This document shows, piece by piece, positions 26,386 through 35,439 of a DNA stretch of 64,000 nt; position 1 is the stretch's first letter, and each line of letters starts with the position of its first letter. Below the pieces are notes generated by a model that saw only the letters and a program-made list of their open reading frames with translations, made no database searches and was not told where the DNA came from. Location of the stretch: contig JANNDY010000032.1 in NCBI GenBank assembly GCA_031378345.1, forward strand, positions 1-64,000, in the 5' to 3' direction. The position numbers and the translations under genes were made by a program. The DNA is from Emticicia sp031378345. GTDB lineage: Bacteria; Bacteroidota; Bacteroidia; Cytophagales; Spirosomataceae.

Positions 26386-27189
26386 ATGAAGAAAAAGAAA
26401 AAATTGAGCTTTTGGGAAAAGTTTTTAAACAAACTTTTTACACTCAAAAGCCTTTATGTTTTTATTGTAATAGCCCTTATCACACTTTACCCAGTCTATG
26501 TAAGTGATGGGCAAAAATGGACTTTTGTCGAAAGTTTTGGCATTCGTTTACCTCTTCGATATACAATTCATGGTATTGATGTTTCTCACCATAATGCTCA
26601 AATTGATTGGTTTAAAGTAAAACATAGCAATGATGATAAAGTTGAAATCGAGTTTTGTTTTATAAAAGCAACGGAAGGAATTGAGCTGAAAGACCAAGAT
26701 TTTACTAATAATTTTAATGCTGCAAAGCGTGAAGGACTAATTCGTGGAGCATATCATTTTTTTATTCCTTCGGCAAGTCCTGAACAACAAGCTCAAAATT
26801 TCATTCAATCAGTAAGTCTTGAAGCAGGTGATTTTGCACCAGTTATTGATTTCGAAATTCATGGAAAAGGACGACGAGTAAGAGCTAATTTGGTTGAAAA
26901 CGTAAGAAAATTCATTGAAATAATTGAAAAACACTATGGAGTAAAGCCTATAATTTATACAAATGGCTATATTTATAGAGAATATATCAAAAATAATTTT
27001 GATGAATATCCATTATGGATTTCAGATTATGATAGTAAAAAATTAGAAGGTTATGAAAATTCAAACCTCATGATTTGGCAACACAGTACAGACGGAAAAA
27101 TTGATGGAGTCAGTGGAAATGTAGATTTCAATGTTTTTGTAGCTTCAAAAAGTCATTTAGACGATATTTGTATTAAATCTGGGAATTAG
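26386..27189 (+). CDS. GH25-family lysozyme, membrane anchored
   Basis: A 267-residue protein with a basic N-terminus and one membrane helix (about residues 22-40) followed by a GH25 (Chalaropsis lysozyme-type) domain from about residue 60. Visible family residues are Asp65 in HGIDVSHHN, the DFE motif with Asp155 and Glu157 (catalytic acid), the FIKATEG segment, and the ending IWQHSTDGKIDG-SGNVDFNVF. It cleaves muramyl bonds of peptidoglycan. It is likely a periplasmic wall-remodelling enzyme. It is upstream of pgi on the same strand; the gap carries a heptad array. Confidence 0.92.
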   Translation: MKKKKKLSFWEKFLNKLFTLKSLYVFIVIALITLYPVYVSDGQKWTFVESFGIRLPLRYTIHGIDVSHHNAQIDWFKVKHSNDDKVEIEFCFIKATEGIELKDQDFTNNFNAAKREGLIRGAYHFFIPSASPEQQAQNFIQSVSLEAGDFAPVIDFEIHGKGRRVRANLVENVRKFIEIIEKHYGVKPIIYTNGYIYREYIKNNFDEYPLWISDYDSKKLEGYENSNLMIWQHSTDGKIDGVSGNVDFNVFVASKSHLDDICIKSGN

Positions 27190-27270
27190 TTACTGGTTAT
27201 TAGAAAACTGGCGGTTCGCTACTGAGGTTGTTGGTCGTTATTAGCCTTGAAATTTTGATAACCAACTCCC

Positions 27271-27312
27271 TAATAACTATTTCCCCAATAACGAATAACC
27301 AATTTCCAATAA
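27271..27312. repeat. Heptad array (CCAATAA type) in front of pgi
   Basis: Six units, from TAATAAC through TATTTCC, CCAATAA, CGAATAA and CCAATTT to CCAATAA, run up to within two bases of the pgi start codon (27315). An open frame through the array would extend Pgi by 29 residues, which is rejected. Confidence 0.7.
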
Positions 27313-27314
27313 TA

Positions 27315-28961
27315 ATGCTAAACTCTATTAATTTTACTCAAACTGCAGCTTTCAAAAAACTCAAAACTCATCACCGTACGATGAGTAAAAAACACCTGAA
27401 AGATTTGTTTGCAGAAGATAAAAATCGCTTCAAAAAATTCTCACTTCGTTTCAACGATATTTTGATTGATTATTCAAAAAATAACATAAATCGCCGTACA
27501 GTAGCATACTTAACCAATTTAGCCAAAGAATGTTCTTTACAGGATGCCATTGAGCAAATGTTTACTGGTGAAAAAATCAACCAAACAGAAAATCGTTCTG
27601 TGCTTCATGTTGCTTTGCGTAATCGTTCAAATTCTCCAATAATAGTAGATGGAAAAGATGTAATGCCTGACATCAACGAAGTTTTTACGAAAATGAAAGG
27701 TTTTTCTGAAAAAGTCATTTCTGGAACTTGGAAAGGATATACAAATAAGTCAATTACCGATATTGTAAATATTGGTATTGGTGGCTCAGATTTAGGACCT
27801 GTGATGGTTACTGAAGCGTTAAAAGCTTATAAGAAAAAGAATATTAACATACATTTTGTGTCAAATATTGATGGAACGCATATTGCTGAAACTTTAAAAT
27901 CATTAAATCCAGCAACAACTTTGTTTATGATTGCCTCAAAAACTTTCACGACACAAGAAACCATGACAAATGCTCTTTCGGCACGTGATTGGTTTTTGCA
28001 AAGTGCTGTTGATAAGGAGTTTGTCAAGAAACATTTTGTTGCTATTTCTACCAATCAAACAGCCGTCGAGAAATTTGGTATTGACTCAGCCAATATGTTT
28101 GGTTTTTGGGACTGGGTAGGAGGTAGGTACTCAATTTGGTCGGCAATCGGACTTTCGATTGCTTGTAGCATTGGTTTTGAAAATTTTGAGCAAGTGCTTT
28201 TAGGGGCTCACGAAATGGATAATCATTTTAGAAATACACCTTTTGAAAAAAACATTCCTGTAATTTTAGCACTTTTGGGAATTTGGTACAATAATTTTTA
28301 TGGGGCAGATTCGCACGCAATTTTGCCATATGACCAATATTTGCATCGTTTTGCAGCATATTTCCAGCAAGGCGACATGGAATCGAACGGAAAATATGTT
28401 GATAGAAGTGGAAATAAGGTAGATTACCAAACTGGACCAATTATTTGGGGCGAACCTGGCACGAATGGGCAACATGCTTTTTATCAATTGATTCATCAAG
28501 GTACAAAATTAATTCCTGCCGATTTTATTGCTCCTGCCAATTCTCACAATCCTTTGGGTGAACATCACAAAATGTTGCTTTCTAATTTTTTTGCTCAAAC
28601 AGAAGCCTTAATGAATGGAAAAACTCGTGCAGAAGTTGATGCCGAATTAGTAGGAAAATCTAAAGAGGAAGCAGACAAAATTGCTCCATTCAAAGTTTTT
28701 GAAGGAAACCGTCCTACAAATTCTATTCTTTTGAAAAAAATCACTCCAAAAAGTCTGGGCATTTTGATTGCCATGTACGAACATAAGATTTTTGTACAAG
28801 GAATAATATGGAATGTGTTCAGTTTCGACCAATGGGGTGTAGAATTGGGCAAACAATTGGCCAATAAAATTTATCCAGAACTCAATAATACTGAAGCAAT
28901 TACGAGCCATGACAGCTCAACCAATGCTTTGATAAATCAGTATAAAAAGTGGAGGAAGTAA
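27315..28961 (+). CDS. pgi: Glucose-6-phosphate isomerase
   Basis: A 548-residue enzyme of full length, starting at the ATG at 27315. The family signatures are present: VNIGIGGSDLGPVMV, the FWDWVGGRYSIWSAIGL segment, the GEPGTNGQHAFYQLIHQG active-site segment, and FDQWGVELGKQLA near the C-terminus. It interconverts glucose 6-phosphate and fructose 6-phosphate. The upstream frame through a heptad array is not family-like and is not included. A strong terminator follows at 29005. Confidence 0.96.
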   Translation: MLNSINFTQTAAFKKLKTHHRTMSKKHLKDLFAEDKNRFKKFSLRFNDILIDYSKNNINRRTVAYLTNLAKECSLQDAIEQMFTGEKINQTENRSVLHVALRNRSNSPIIVDGKDVMPDINEVFTKMKGFSEKVISGTWKGYTNKSITDIVNIGIGGSDLGPVMVTEALKAYKKKNINIHFVSNIDGTHIAETLKSLNPATTLFMIASKTFTTQETMTNALSARDWFLQSAVDKEFVKKHFVAISTNQTAVEKFGIDSANMFGFWDWVGGRYSIWSAIGLSIACSIGFENFEQVLLGAHEMDNHFRNTPFEKNIPVILALLGIWYNNFYGADSHAILPYDQYLHRFAAYFQQGDMESNGKYVDRSGNKVDYQTGPIIWGEPGTNGQHAFYQLIHQGTKLIPADFIAPANSHNPLGEHHKMLLSNFFAQTEALMNGKTRAEVDAELVGKSKEEADKIAPFKVFEGNRPTNSILLKKITPKSLGILIAMYEHKIFVQGIIWNVFSFDQWGVELGKQLANKIYPELNNTEAITSHDSSTNALINQYKKWRK

Positions 28962-29004
28962 TTGAGTTCAGAATTTTATTTTTATTCAAAACTCTTTTAG
29001 AGTT

Positions 29005-29040
29005 ACAAAAAAACCAACAACTATTTGTTGGTTTTTTTGT
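29005..29040 (+). terminator. Terminator of pgi
   Basis: A perfect 16-base stem: 29005-29020 pairs with 29025-29040 around a 4-base loop. The arms begin with A-rich and end with T-rich tracts, so it can work in both directions. It lies 43 bases after the pgi stop. Confidence 0.92.
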
Positions 29041-29311
29041 GAATTTGTAACACAATTTTTCAATTTGTGTTACCTGAAATTTCGGAAAATCAAGATTTTG
29101 TTCTTTACAAATGTACAAAATCTTGCCATTATTTATTTTTAGAAAAGAAATAATATAATTTTTTAATTTTTTTTTGAAATAATTTACGGTTTTTGAAAAT
29201 TTTATTATTTTATAAATACCTGATAATCAATTAGTTACATCTGTATTTTGTTTTCATTATTTTTTGAAAAAATAAAAATTACCGAAATTATGAAAAATAA
29301 CATCGTTTACA

Positions 29312-29343
29312 TTTGGAAATATAAAATCAGTCTTATACCTTTG
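29312..29343 (+). promoter_or_regulatory. Bacteroidota-type promoter of the LysM gene
   Basis: TTTG at 29312-29315 and TACCTTTG at 29336-29343, separated by 20 bases, match the Bacteroidota sigma-factor consensus TTTG / TAnnTTTG. Transcription would begin near 29350, leaving a leader of about 150 bases before the ATG at 29502. Confidence 0.65.
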
Positions 29344-29433
29344 GAACATAATAGCATATCGCTTTCCTAATACAATATAAGATTACCCGAACGAAAGTTC
29401 GAACTCAAACCCAATAAAGTAAAAGTAACCAAT

Positions 29434-29484
29434 CTGTTGAGAGAGATGTTTTTCATAAGCAGTTTAACATCTCCCTCTCAACAG
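29434..29484 (+). promoter_or_regulatory. Leader hairpin before the LysM gene
   Basis: Arms 29434-29450 and 29466-29484 pair over 17 positions (CTGTTGAGAG plus AGATGTT, with a 2-base bulge in the right arm) around a 15-base loop. The stem ends 17 bases before the start codon. There is no T run, so it is not a terminator; it may affect translation or transcript stability. Confidence 0.6.
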
Positions 29485-29501
29485 AAATTGTGAATCTTAA
29501 A

Positions 29502-31421
29502 ATGGACTTACGTGCTTTCAAATATAAATTTGTGTTTGTGTTCCTTTTGTTGTTTTTGGGAAGTAAAAATTCCTTTGCTTTCCTCCCGAAAAACGACAAT
29601 CCACTCGTACCTTATGAAATAAAATTTGCTGACATTACGTTTCAATTAAATGATGTAACAAGGTATTTAATTCAAATTGAATTAAAGAATATTCAAGCAA
29701 ATCAACAAAACGTTCAAGTACTATTAGGTAAAATGTATTTGTTTTTACCAATTATTGAACCGATTCTGAAAACACAAAATGTACCAGATGATTTTAAGTA
29801 TTTGGTAAATTACAACAAATATCAATCATCAATTGAAACAAGTACAAGTCTTGAAAATGGTATTTTGTGGTGTTTGGATAAGGATAAAGCTGAAGATGTT
29901 GACTTAGTTATGAATTCTCAATTGGATGAAAGAAAGCATTTAATTGCTGCAACCCAAGGAGCTGCTTTATGTTTTAAAAGAAATCAAGTTTTATATAAAA
30001 ATTGGGCAACAACACTTTTTTCTCACATAGCTGACAAAAAAGTTTTAAACCTCTTAGATATTAATAGGAAATGGTCTGGAAATGCTTATATTTTATTAGA
30101 TAGTCCAGCATATTCTGCAATATTACAGTTTTTAGCATATAAAATTTCTATAGAAAGAGAATTTCCTGCTTTTAAACCATCCACACAACAAATTATTTAC
30201 GAATACCCTTTCAGCATTGGGAAATCTTTAAGTAGAATTTCTGCTGAATTAAAGGTTGAACCTCAAGTGCTAAAAGAATATAATCAATGGCTTACTGATA
30301 TAAATGTTCCTAATACTGAGTGCAAAGTTTTAGTCGTTGTAGCTGCAGAAAGATATAACGAAATTAGAACTTTAGCTGAATTATCAAGAAATATTGGAGC
30401 TACATCTAAAGAATTAGATTTCCCTGTTTTAAAAAGCATGGAAATAAATGTGACGAATAAAAAAGGAGGAATTTTCTATAAAATAAATGATTTGAGAGGT
30501 TTACAAGCAGAAATGTGCGATATTGTTGTAACAATGGCATATAAAGCAGGCATTTCGATTGAAAAATTTGTAGAATATAATGACATGAAAGAAAGTGATT
30601 TACTTCATGTCGGCCAGATTTATTATACAGAAAAGAAAAGGTCAAAGGCGAGTGTTCCATTTCATGTAGTTAGAGAAGGTGAGACTTTGTGGGATATTTC
30701 TCAGATGTATGCAGTGAGATTAGAAAATTTATTAGATTTTAATAGATTAGAAACAGTTCAACGATTACAAAGAGGGAGAGTAGTTTGGTTGCAAACAGCA
30801 AGACCCAAAAATAAACCAATTGAATATATAGAAGCACCAGACGAATTGGCGTTAATTGATAAAATGCTCAGTTCAGAAAAGGTAGAAAATAAAATAGTAC
30901 CTATTCTAGTTACTGAAGAGAATTTAGGAGCAAATACGAATAAACAAATAGTTGATTCTAAGGAAATAGATTTGAATACATTGCCTTTCTATCAAGAAAT
31001 TGGAAGAGGAAATGAGAAAAATAATGTCGTTTCTATTGAAAAAAAAGCTATTCCCAAGGAAATTGATATAAATACCTTACCTTTAAGTCAAGAAATTAGG
31101 AAAGAACATTCAAAAGTCCTAAATTTGTCTAAAGATGTTGATAGTAAGGCTATTAACTCTGAAAAAGAAGAAGAAACTAAGGTAATTGGTAAAGGTGAAA
31201 AGGTTAAAGTTGATAATAAAAAACCTTTTTCAGAAGAAGTTTTATCAAGAGAAAAGAATAAAACAGAAAGTCAGTATATTTATCACACCGTCCGAAAGGA
31301 TGAAACACTTTTCAGAATTTCAGTAAATTATAATGTATCAGTAGAGAATTTGTGGAAGATGAATAATTTATCAAGTACCATTGTGGCGTCAGGTACAGTT
31401 CTGAAAATCAAACGTTTGTAA
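29502..31421 (+). CDS. LysM protein with an inactive MltD-like transglycosylase domain
   Basis: A 639-residue exported protein (signal peptide about residues 1-26), starting at the ATG at 29502; a GTG at 29490 is an alternative. Residues about 85-180 follow the MltD pattern: VPDDFKYL, then a DER motif near 142-144, as in true MltD. The catalytic Glu, which should come just after the FKYL segment in an ES motif, is missing: the sequence reads VNYNKYQ. Two weak and two clear LysM domains follow, the clear ones at about 387-431 and 592-639 (HTVRKDETLFRIS). The linker at 440-590 holds two copies of EID-NTLP--QEI. It probably binds peptidoglycan without cutting it. Confidence 0.82.
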   Translation: MDLRAFKYKFVFVFLLLFLGSKNSFAFLPKNDNPLVPYEIKFADITFQLNDVTRYLIQIELKNIQANQQNVQVLLGKMYLFLPIIEPILKTQNVPDDFKYLVNYNKYQSSIETSTSLENGILWCLDKDKAEDVDLVMNSQLDERKHLIAATQGAALCFKRNQVLYKNWATTLFSHIADKKVLNLLDINRKWSGNAYILLDSPAYSAILQFLAYKISIEREFPAFKPSTQQIIYEYPFSIGKSLSRISAELKVEPQVLKEYNQWLTDINVPNTECKVLVVVAAERYNEIRTLAELSRNIGATSKELDFPVLKSMEINVTNKKGGIFYKINDLRGLQAEMCDIVVTMAYKAGISIEKFVEYNDMKESDLLHVGQIYYTEKKRSKASVPFHVVREGETLWDISQMYAVRLENLLDFNRLETVQRLQRGRVVWLQTARPKNKPIEYIEAPDELALIDKMLSSEKVENKIVPILVTEENLGANTNKQIVDSKEIDLNTLPFYQEIGRGNEKNNVVSIEKKAIPKEIDINTLPLSQEIRKEHSKVLNLSKDVDSKAINSEKEEETKVIGKGEKVKVDNKKPFSEEVLSREKNKTESQYIYHTVRKDETLFRISVNYNVSVENLWKMNNLSSTIVASGTVLKIKRL

Positions 31422-31448
31422 ATAGTATAGATTCACTCAATAGCTCGG

Positions 31449-31484
31449 ATTAGCTTTTGCCTTTGGCGGGAGCTAATTTTTTTT
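31449..31484 (+). terminator. Terminator of the LysM gene
   Basis: A 13-base-pair stem with three G-U pairs (31449-31461 with 31465-31477) and a TTT loop, followed by eight T. It is 28 bases after the stop. A second small inverted repeat (TTTGGT/ACCAAA, up to 31503) follows before the convergent polymerase gene. Confidence 0.88.
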
Positions 31485-31506
31485 GGTCTCACCGATACCA
31501 AAAAAA

Positions 31507-32859
31507 TCAATTTGCAAGCACCAAATTCTCCTTAATACTTACTTTTTTATAACTCAAAGCAAATCGAGCAATAAAAGCTAAGGAACACCAACGCCCATAA
31601 TCATAAGGCATTCCCATGGTGAAATTTTGAATGAGAGTAATTAAAAAAACGTAAGCAACCATAAGTGTAAAATCACAAGTTGGATTTATAATTTCTTTAA
31701 ATACCCAACCAAAAATAACAACATGAAGACTTATGAACAATATAAAACCAATAATACCTAAGTCGTTGAGCATTTCAATAAAGGGTGAATCAACATAATA
31801 GTGTTGATAGCCATTCCCGAAAATTACTTCAAATATATTGCCTGATTTTAGGTTTTTCATGAAGTATTTGAAGACAGCTGTGATGTTTGTAACTCTTGTG
31901 GAAGCAGAGTCATCACCAGCAAATTTAACTTTTTTTGCAGTATCGCTATCAAAAAAAGATGTTGCCATTCTTTCCACACGGTCATATATTAAATTAAAAG
32001 CCGCTTCTATATAGACGTTTATGTTCGTATTATTAAATAAGTAATATATTCCAAATATGATTCCTATAAAAAGTAAAATCCCTTGCCAACCAAAAAGCCA
32101 TTTCAAACCTTTATAAATGGTATGAGATTTTAAATTTGATATTATATAAACAAAAAGAAATATCACTGTAACCAATACAATTGCCATTGCTTGACACATT
32201 GCAATGACCATTAATAAAATAAGAATACTTCCATAAATTACTAAACGCCAAAAAGCTCTAATCTCGTTTTTTAATAAAATAACGCCTGCAACTAAGCCAA
32301 TATAAGCACTTTTGGCATAAATATGTGGATTTCCCATTGACCCCATTCCTTTATCATCACTAAAACTTATGGCAGCTCTCATACCAAATACATAAGCAGG
32401 ATTTTTTGCAATATAATAGAGAAGGCTTAAACCACCAAGTACACAAAAAACTAATGTAAATTGCAGAAAATTGTCTTTTAATGCATTTATTGATGTTCCT
32501 GCAAAAATAAACATACCCATAATAAACACTAATTGATTGCCAATTTCAAGAGGAGTATTTGTAAACCAACCTCTATTTGGGGCATAAAAAATCACATAAG
32601 TAAGTGCCATAAATGCATATAAACCGCACAAAATATATGCAAAAGTATTGGTTTGGAAAAGTTTCTTCGGATTTTGTGGAAATGCTATTAAAAGACTTAA
32701 AATGGCAACCGCAGCTGTAAATGCAGTACTTTGAGGGGCTAATTTTAAACCATCACGAAAAAAATAAACCAAGGGAAGTCCTCCAAAGAAAAAACTTAAA
32801 CCAATACTATGGCGATATTTATTAAATTTATTTAAAAACCAATCAAGATATAGAATCAT
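31507..32859 (-). CDS. O-antigen polymerase/ligase-like membrane protein
   Basis: A 450-residue protein with about ten to eleven membrane helices and one large periplasmic loop near residues 285-370. The loop and next helix contain FGNGYQHYYVDSPFIEMLNDLGIIGFILF, which matches the Wzy/WaaL pattern (acidic residue before a Gly-Ile-Gly turn). It is predicted to join or transfer O-antigen or other glycan repeat units in the inner membrane. It is divergent from the GT4 gene next door, and a 150-base AT-rich gap separates them. Whether it is a polymerase or a ligase cannot be decided from sequence. Confidence 0.75.
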   Translation of the reverse strand: MILYLDWFLNKFNKYRHSIGLSFFFGGLPLVYFFRDGLKLAPQSTAFTAAVAILSLLIAFPQNPKKLFQTNTFAYILCGLYAFMALTYVIFYAPNRGWFTNTPLEIGNQLVFIMGMFIFAGTSINALKDNFLQFTLVFCVLGGLSLLYYIAKNPAYVFGMRAAISFSDDKGMGSMGNPHIYAKSAYIGLVAGVILLKNEIRAFWRLVIYGSILILLMVIAMCQAMAIVLVTVIFLFVYIISNLKSHTIYKGLKWLFGWQGILLFIGIIFGIYYLFNNTNINVYIEAAFNLIYDRVERMATSFFDSDTAKKVKFAGDDSASTRVTNITAVFKYFMKNLKSGNIFEVIFGNGYQHYYVDSPFIEMLNDLGIIGFILFISLHVVIFGWVFKEIINPTCDFTLMVAYVFLITLIQNFTMGMPYDYGRWCSLAFIARFALSYKKVSIKENLVLAN

Positions 32860-33010
32860 TTTACTATTTTTTTACAAATATACCTTACTGATTTTGTAAA
32901 TAAAGTTTATTGTTGAAATTTTCCTATTTTACGGCTTAATTTTATTAATTTTGAAGACTTTTTAAAAATAAAAAGTTTGTTCATATATCATTAGATAAAC
33001 CGCGTAATGC

Positions 33011-34159
33011 ATGAAGATGCTCTTAATTCACCAATTCTTTTGGGCTCATTATAAAGCAAAAATTTATACAGAACTTCAAAAAGTTGTTGATAAACATCCA
33101 AAAGACGAACTTTTGGTCCTACAAACGGCACTTAATGAATTTACACGTGCCAAAATCGGAAGTATTGATTATAGCATTCATCAATATAATGTAAAAGTAT
33201 TGTTTGAAGATTTTTATGAAAATACTTCAATTTGGCAACGCACCAAAAAATCTATTTATTGGATAAATAAATTTAAACCAGATGTTGTAAATGTACCGGG
33301 CTATTATGAACCTGCAATGAACTTGGTACTGTTTTACTGTCGTTTAAAAGGGATTAAAGTTGTAATATCGGCAGATTCTACTGAGGGTGATAATCCAAAT
33401 ATCTGGTGGAGAGAGGCTTTAAAGAGATTTGTTGTTACAAAAGCTCATGGTTTCTTTTGTTATGGTACAAAATCCGCGGAATATATTTATAAATTGGGCA
33501 TGAAACCAAAACACATTTTGGTTGCCAATAATGCAGTTGATAATGCTCGTGTTGAAAATGTTTATAAGGAGGCAATTTTTGATAGAAAAGCTAACAAAGA
33601 ATCATATCAATTAAGAAAATATAATTTTATCTATGTTGGTAGATTAATTTCTGTCAAAAATCTTGATAACCTACTTGCAGCTTATAAACCTTTGGCAAAT
33701 ACCGAATGGGGTTTGATTATTTTGGGCGATGGGAGTGAAGAAGAAAAGTTGAAAAAGTATGTTGCAGAAAATCACTTAGATGGAGTAAGGTTTATTGTTG
33801 GTCAGGCTTGGTATGATGTGCCAAAAATTTTAACATTGGGCGATGTTTTTATTTTGCCAAGTTATTCTGAGCCTTGGGGTTTGGTTGTGAATGAAGCCAT
33901 GGCATGTGGAATGCCTGTAATTGTGTCGAATAAATGTGGTTCGGCTTTCGATGTCGTTGAAGAAGATAAAAATGGCTATACATTTGACCCATACAATGTA
34001 GAAGCACTCACTAATGTTTTTAATAAATTTGTAGAAGAACCAGATAAAATTGTGCCTTTTGGCAAATTATCAAGAGAAATTATCAAACGATATTCTCCCG
34101 AACAAGTTGCCCAAGAAATGTATGATGGATTCAAAAAAGTAGTTTATGACACTCAATAG
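33011..34159 (+). CDS. Glycosyltransferase family 4
   Basis: A 382-residue GT-B enzyme. The C-terminal donor-binding half has YVGRLISVKNLDNLLAA, LGDGSEE and the FILPSYSEPWGLVVNEAMACGMPVI segment with the E-x7-E motif. The N-terminal half is the acceptor domain. GT4 enzymes keep sugar configuration and mostly use nucleotide sugars. It overlaps the acyltransferase gene by 14 bases, so both are co-translated. Confidence 0.92.
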   Translation: MKMLLIHQFFWAHYKAKIYTELQKVVDKHPKDELLVLQTALNEFTRAKIGSIDYSIHQYNVKVLFEDFYENTSIWQRTKKSIYWINKFKPDVVNVPGYYEPAMNLVLFYCRLKGIKVVISADSTEGDNPNIWWREALKRFVVTKAHGFFCYGTKSAEYIYKLGMKPKHILVANNAVDNARVENVYKEAIFDRKANKESYQLRKYNFIYVGRLISVKNLDNLLAAYKPLANTEWGLIILGDGSEEEKLKKYVAENHLDGVRFIVGQAWYDVPKILTLGDVFILPSYSEPWGLVVNEAMACGMPVIVSNKCGSAFDVVEEDKNGYTFDPYNVEALTNVFNKFVEEPDKIVPFGKLSREIIKRYSPEQVAQEMYDGFKKVVYDTQ

Positions 34160-35198
34160 AAATAATAATTTTGATTTAATTCGGTTGATTGCTGCATTTC
34201 AAGTTCTGTTATGGCATGGTGCAGTACATCTTAAAGTTTTCGATTCACTTTTTGTGTTTTTATCTTTAATCTTTCAATTTCCTGGAGTTCCAATTTTTTT
34301 TACAATTAGTGGCTTTTTGATAAGTTATTCCCTCGAAAGAAATAATTTTGACCTTAAAAAGTATTTTAAAAATAGAAGTTTACGAATTTTTCCAGCACTT
34401 TGGGTTTGTACAATTTTTACGGCAATCCTCTTGTTTTTATTTGGTAAAATGACTGTTTTGAAAGATGAAATTTCATGGTTTTTAGCACAAATTTCTTTTT
34501 TTCAGTTTTATTCAAGTCCATCCCTAAAAAGTTGGGGAGTAGGACACCCAAATGGCAGTTTGTGGAGTATTGCCATTGAGTTGCAGTTTTATTTAATTTT
34601 ACCATTTATTTTATATTTTGTTGGAAAATCAAAAAAACTTTGGCTTACAAATATCATTCTTTTACTAATATTTTCACTTTCTGTATTTATTAAAGATTTT
34701 CATCTGACAAATTCTTGGATACTTTCTCACGAAACTTATGCCAAACTTCTTGGCAATACAGTATTTGTTTATTTGCATTTTTTCGTCACAGGTATTGCAA
34801 TTTACAAAAATTTTGAATTGTTTGAGCAGTATTTACGAGGTAAAGCCTTGATATGGTTTATCATTTTTGTTATTTACTCGCTTATTTTTCATACTTGGCT
34901 TAAACTTTATATTTTTCCTTATGATATTTCAATAGCTGGAATTGTAGCAAATACTTTGCTTTCATTATTGACAATTTCGTTTGCTTTTTCATTTACTAAT
35001 TTAAGCAAAAAACTTCTTCACGAAAATGATATTTCTTATGGCATTTATATTTATCACATGCCAATTGTCAATGTAATGGTAAGCGTGGGCTTTGTAGGAA
35101 ATATTTGGTATTTGGTGCTTTTGATTATTATAACTTCGATTTTAGCTTTTCTTTCTTGGAAAATTATCGAACAACGAGTTTTGAGATTGAAGATGTAA
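34146..35198 (+). CDS. Acyltransferase family 3 membrane protein
   Basis: A 350-residue integral membrane protein with about ten helices. It begins with NNNFDLIRLIAAFQVLLWHG, the usual family start with a conserved His, and has FPALWVCTIF and PNGSLWSIAIELQFYL further on, as in OafA/YrhL proteins. These enzymes add acetyl or other acyl groups to surface sugars. It overlaps the GT4 gene by 14 bases, and both would act on one glycan. Confidence 0.92.
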   Translation: MTLNRNNNFDLIRLIAAFQVLLWHGAVHLKVFDSLFVFLSLIFQFPGVPIFFTISGFLISYSLERNNFDLKKYFKNRSLRIFPALWVCTIFTAILLFLFGKMTVLKDEISWFLAQISFFQFYSSPSLKSWGVGHPNGSLWSIAIELQFYLILPFILYFVGKSKKLWLTNIILLLIFSLSVFIKDFHLTNSWILSHETYAKLLGNTVFVYLHFFVTGIAIYKNFELFEQYLRGKALIWFIIFVIYSLIFHTWLKLYIFPYDISIAGIVANTLLSLLTISFAFSFTNLSKKLLHENDISYGIYIYHMPIVNVMVSVGFVGNIWYLVLLIIITSILAFLSWKIIEQRVLRLKM

Positions 35199-35214
35199 TT
35201 TGATTTGAATAAGT

Positions 35215-35439
35215 TTATTTTATAGTTCTATTAGCATATTTTGAAGGGCTATTTTGAATATTTTTAGCCAAATTTTCTATGTAATCTAAACCATTTTTTT
35301 TAAATAAAGATAATTCTGATGCGTTTAATTTTATATTTACTTCAAAAATAGCGACACTGCCAACTATTATCTTTAGAAAATAATTTCCTTCTTTTTCATA
35401 GAAAATATAATCCCACGGTTTATTTACTATTTCTTTCAT
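35215..35439 (-). CDS. Small protein, candidate immunity partner
   Basis: A 74-residue cytosolic-looking protein without signal peptide or cysteine. It contains alternating hydrophobic strands (EGNYFLKIIVGSVAIFEVNI) followed by a helix (LDYIENLAKNIQ). I do not recognise a family. Its start ATG overlaps the stop of the upstream secreted protein by 4 bases (ATGA), a layout typical of a toxin with its immunity protein. The role is inferred from position only. Confidence 0.5.
   Translation of the reverse strand: MKEIVNKPWDYIFYEKEGNYFLKIIVGSVAIFEVNIKLNASELSLFKKNGLDYIENLAKNIQNSPSKYANRTIK

Larger units (their letters stand above)
28962..29501. other. 540-base gap between pgi and the LysM gene
   Basis: This stretch holds no gene. 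It contains a short degenerate heptad tract right after the pgi stop (28962-28977), the pgi terminator (29005-29040), an AT-rich section, a good Bacteroidota promoter (29312-29343) and a hairpin next to the start of the LysM gene (29434-29484). Confidence 0.7.

Noticed and set aside
27228..27314. 29-residue N-terminal extension of Pgi
   Set aside because: It is read through a heptad repeat array and has no counterpart in the family; the ATG at 27315 gives the standard start.
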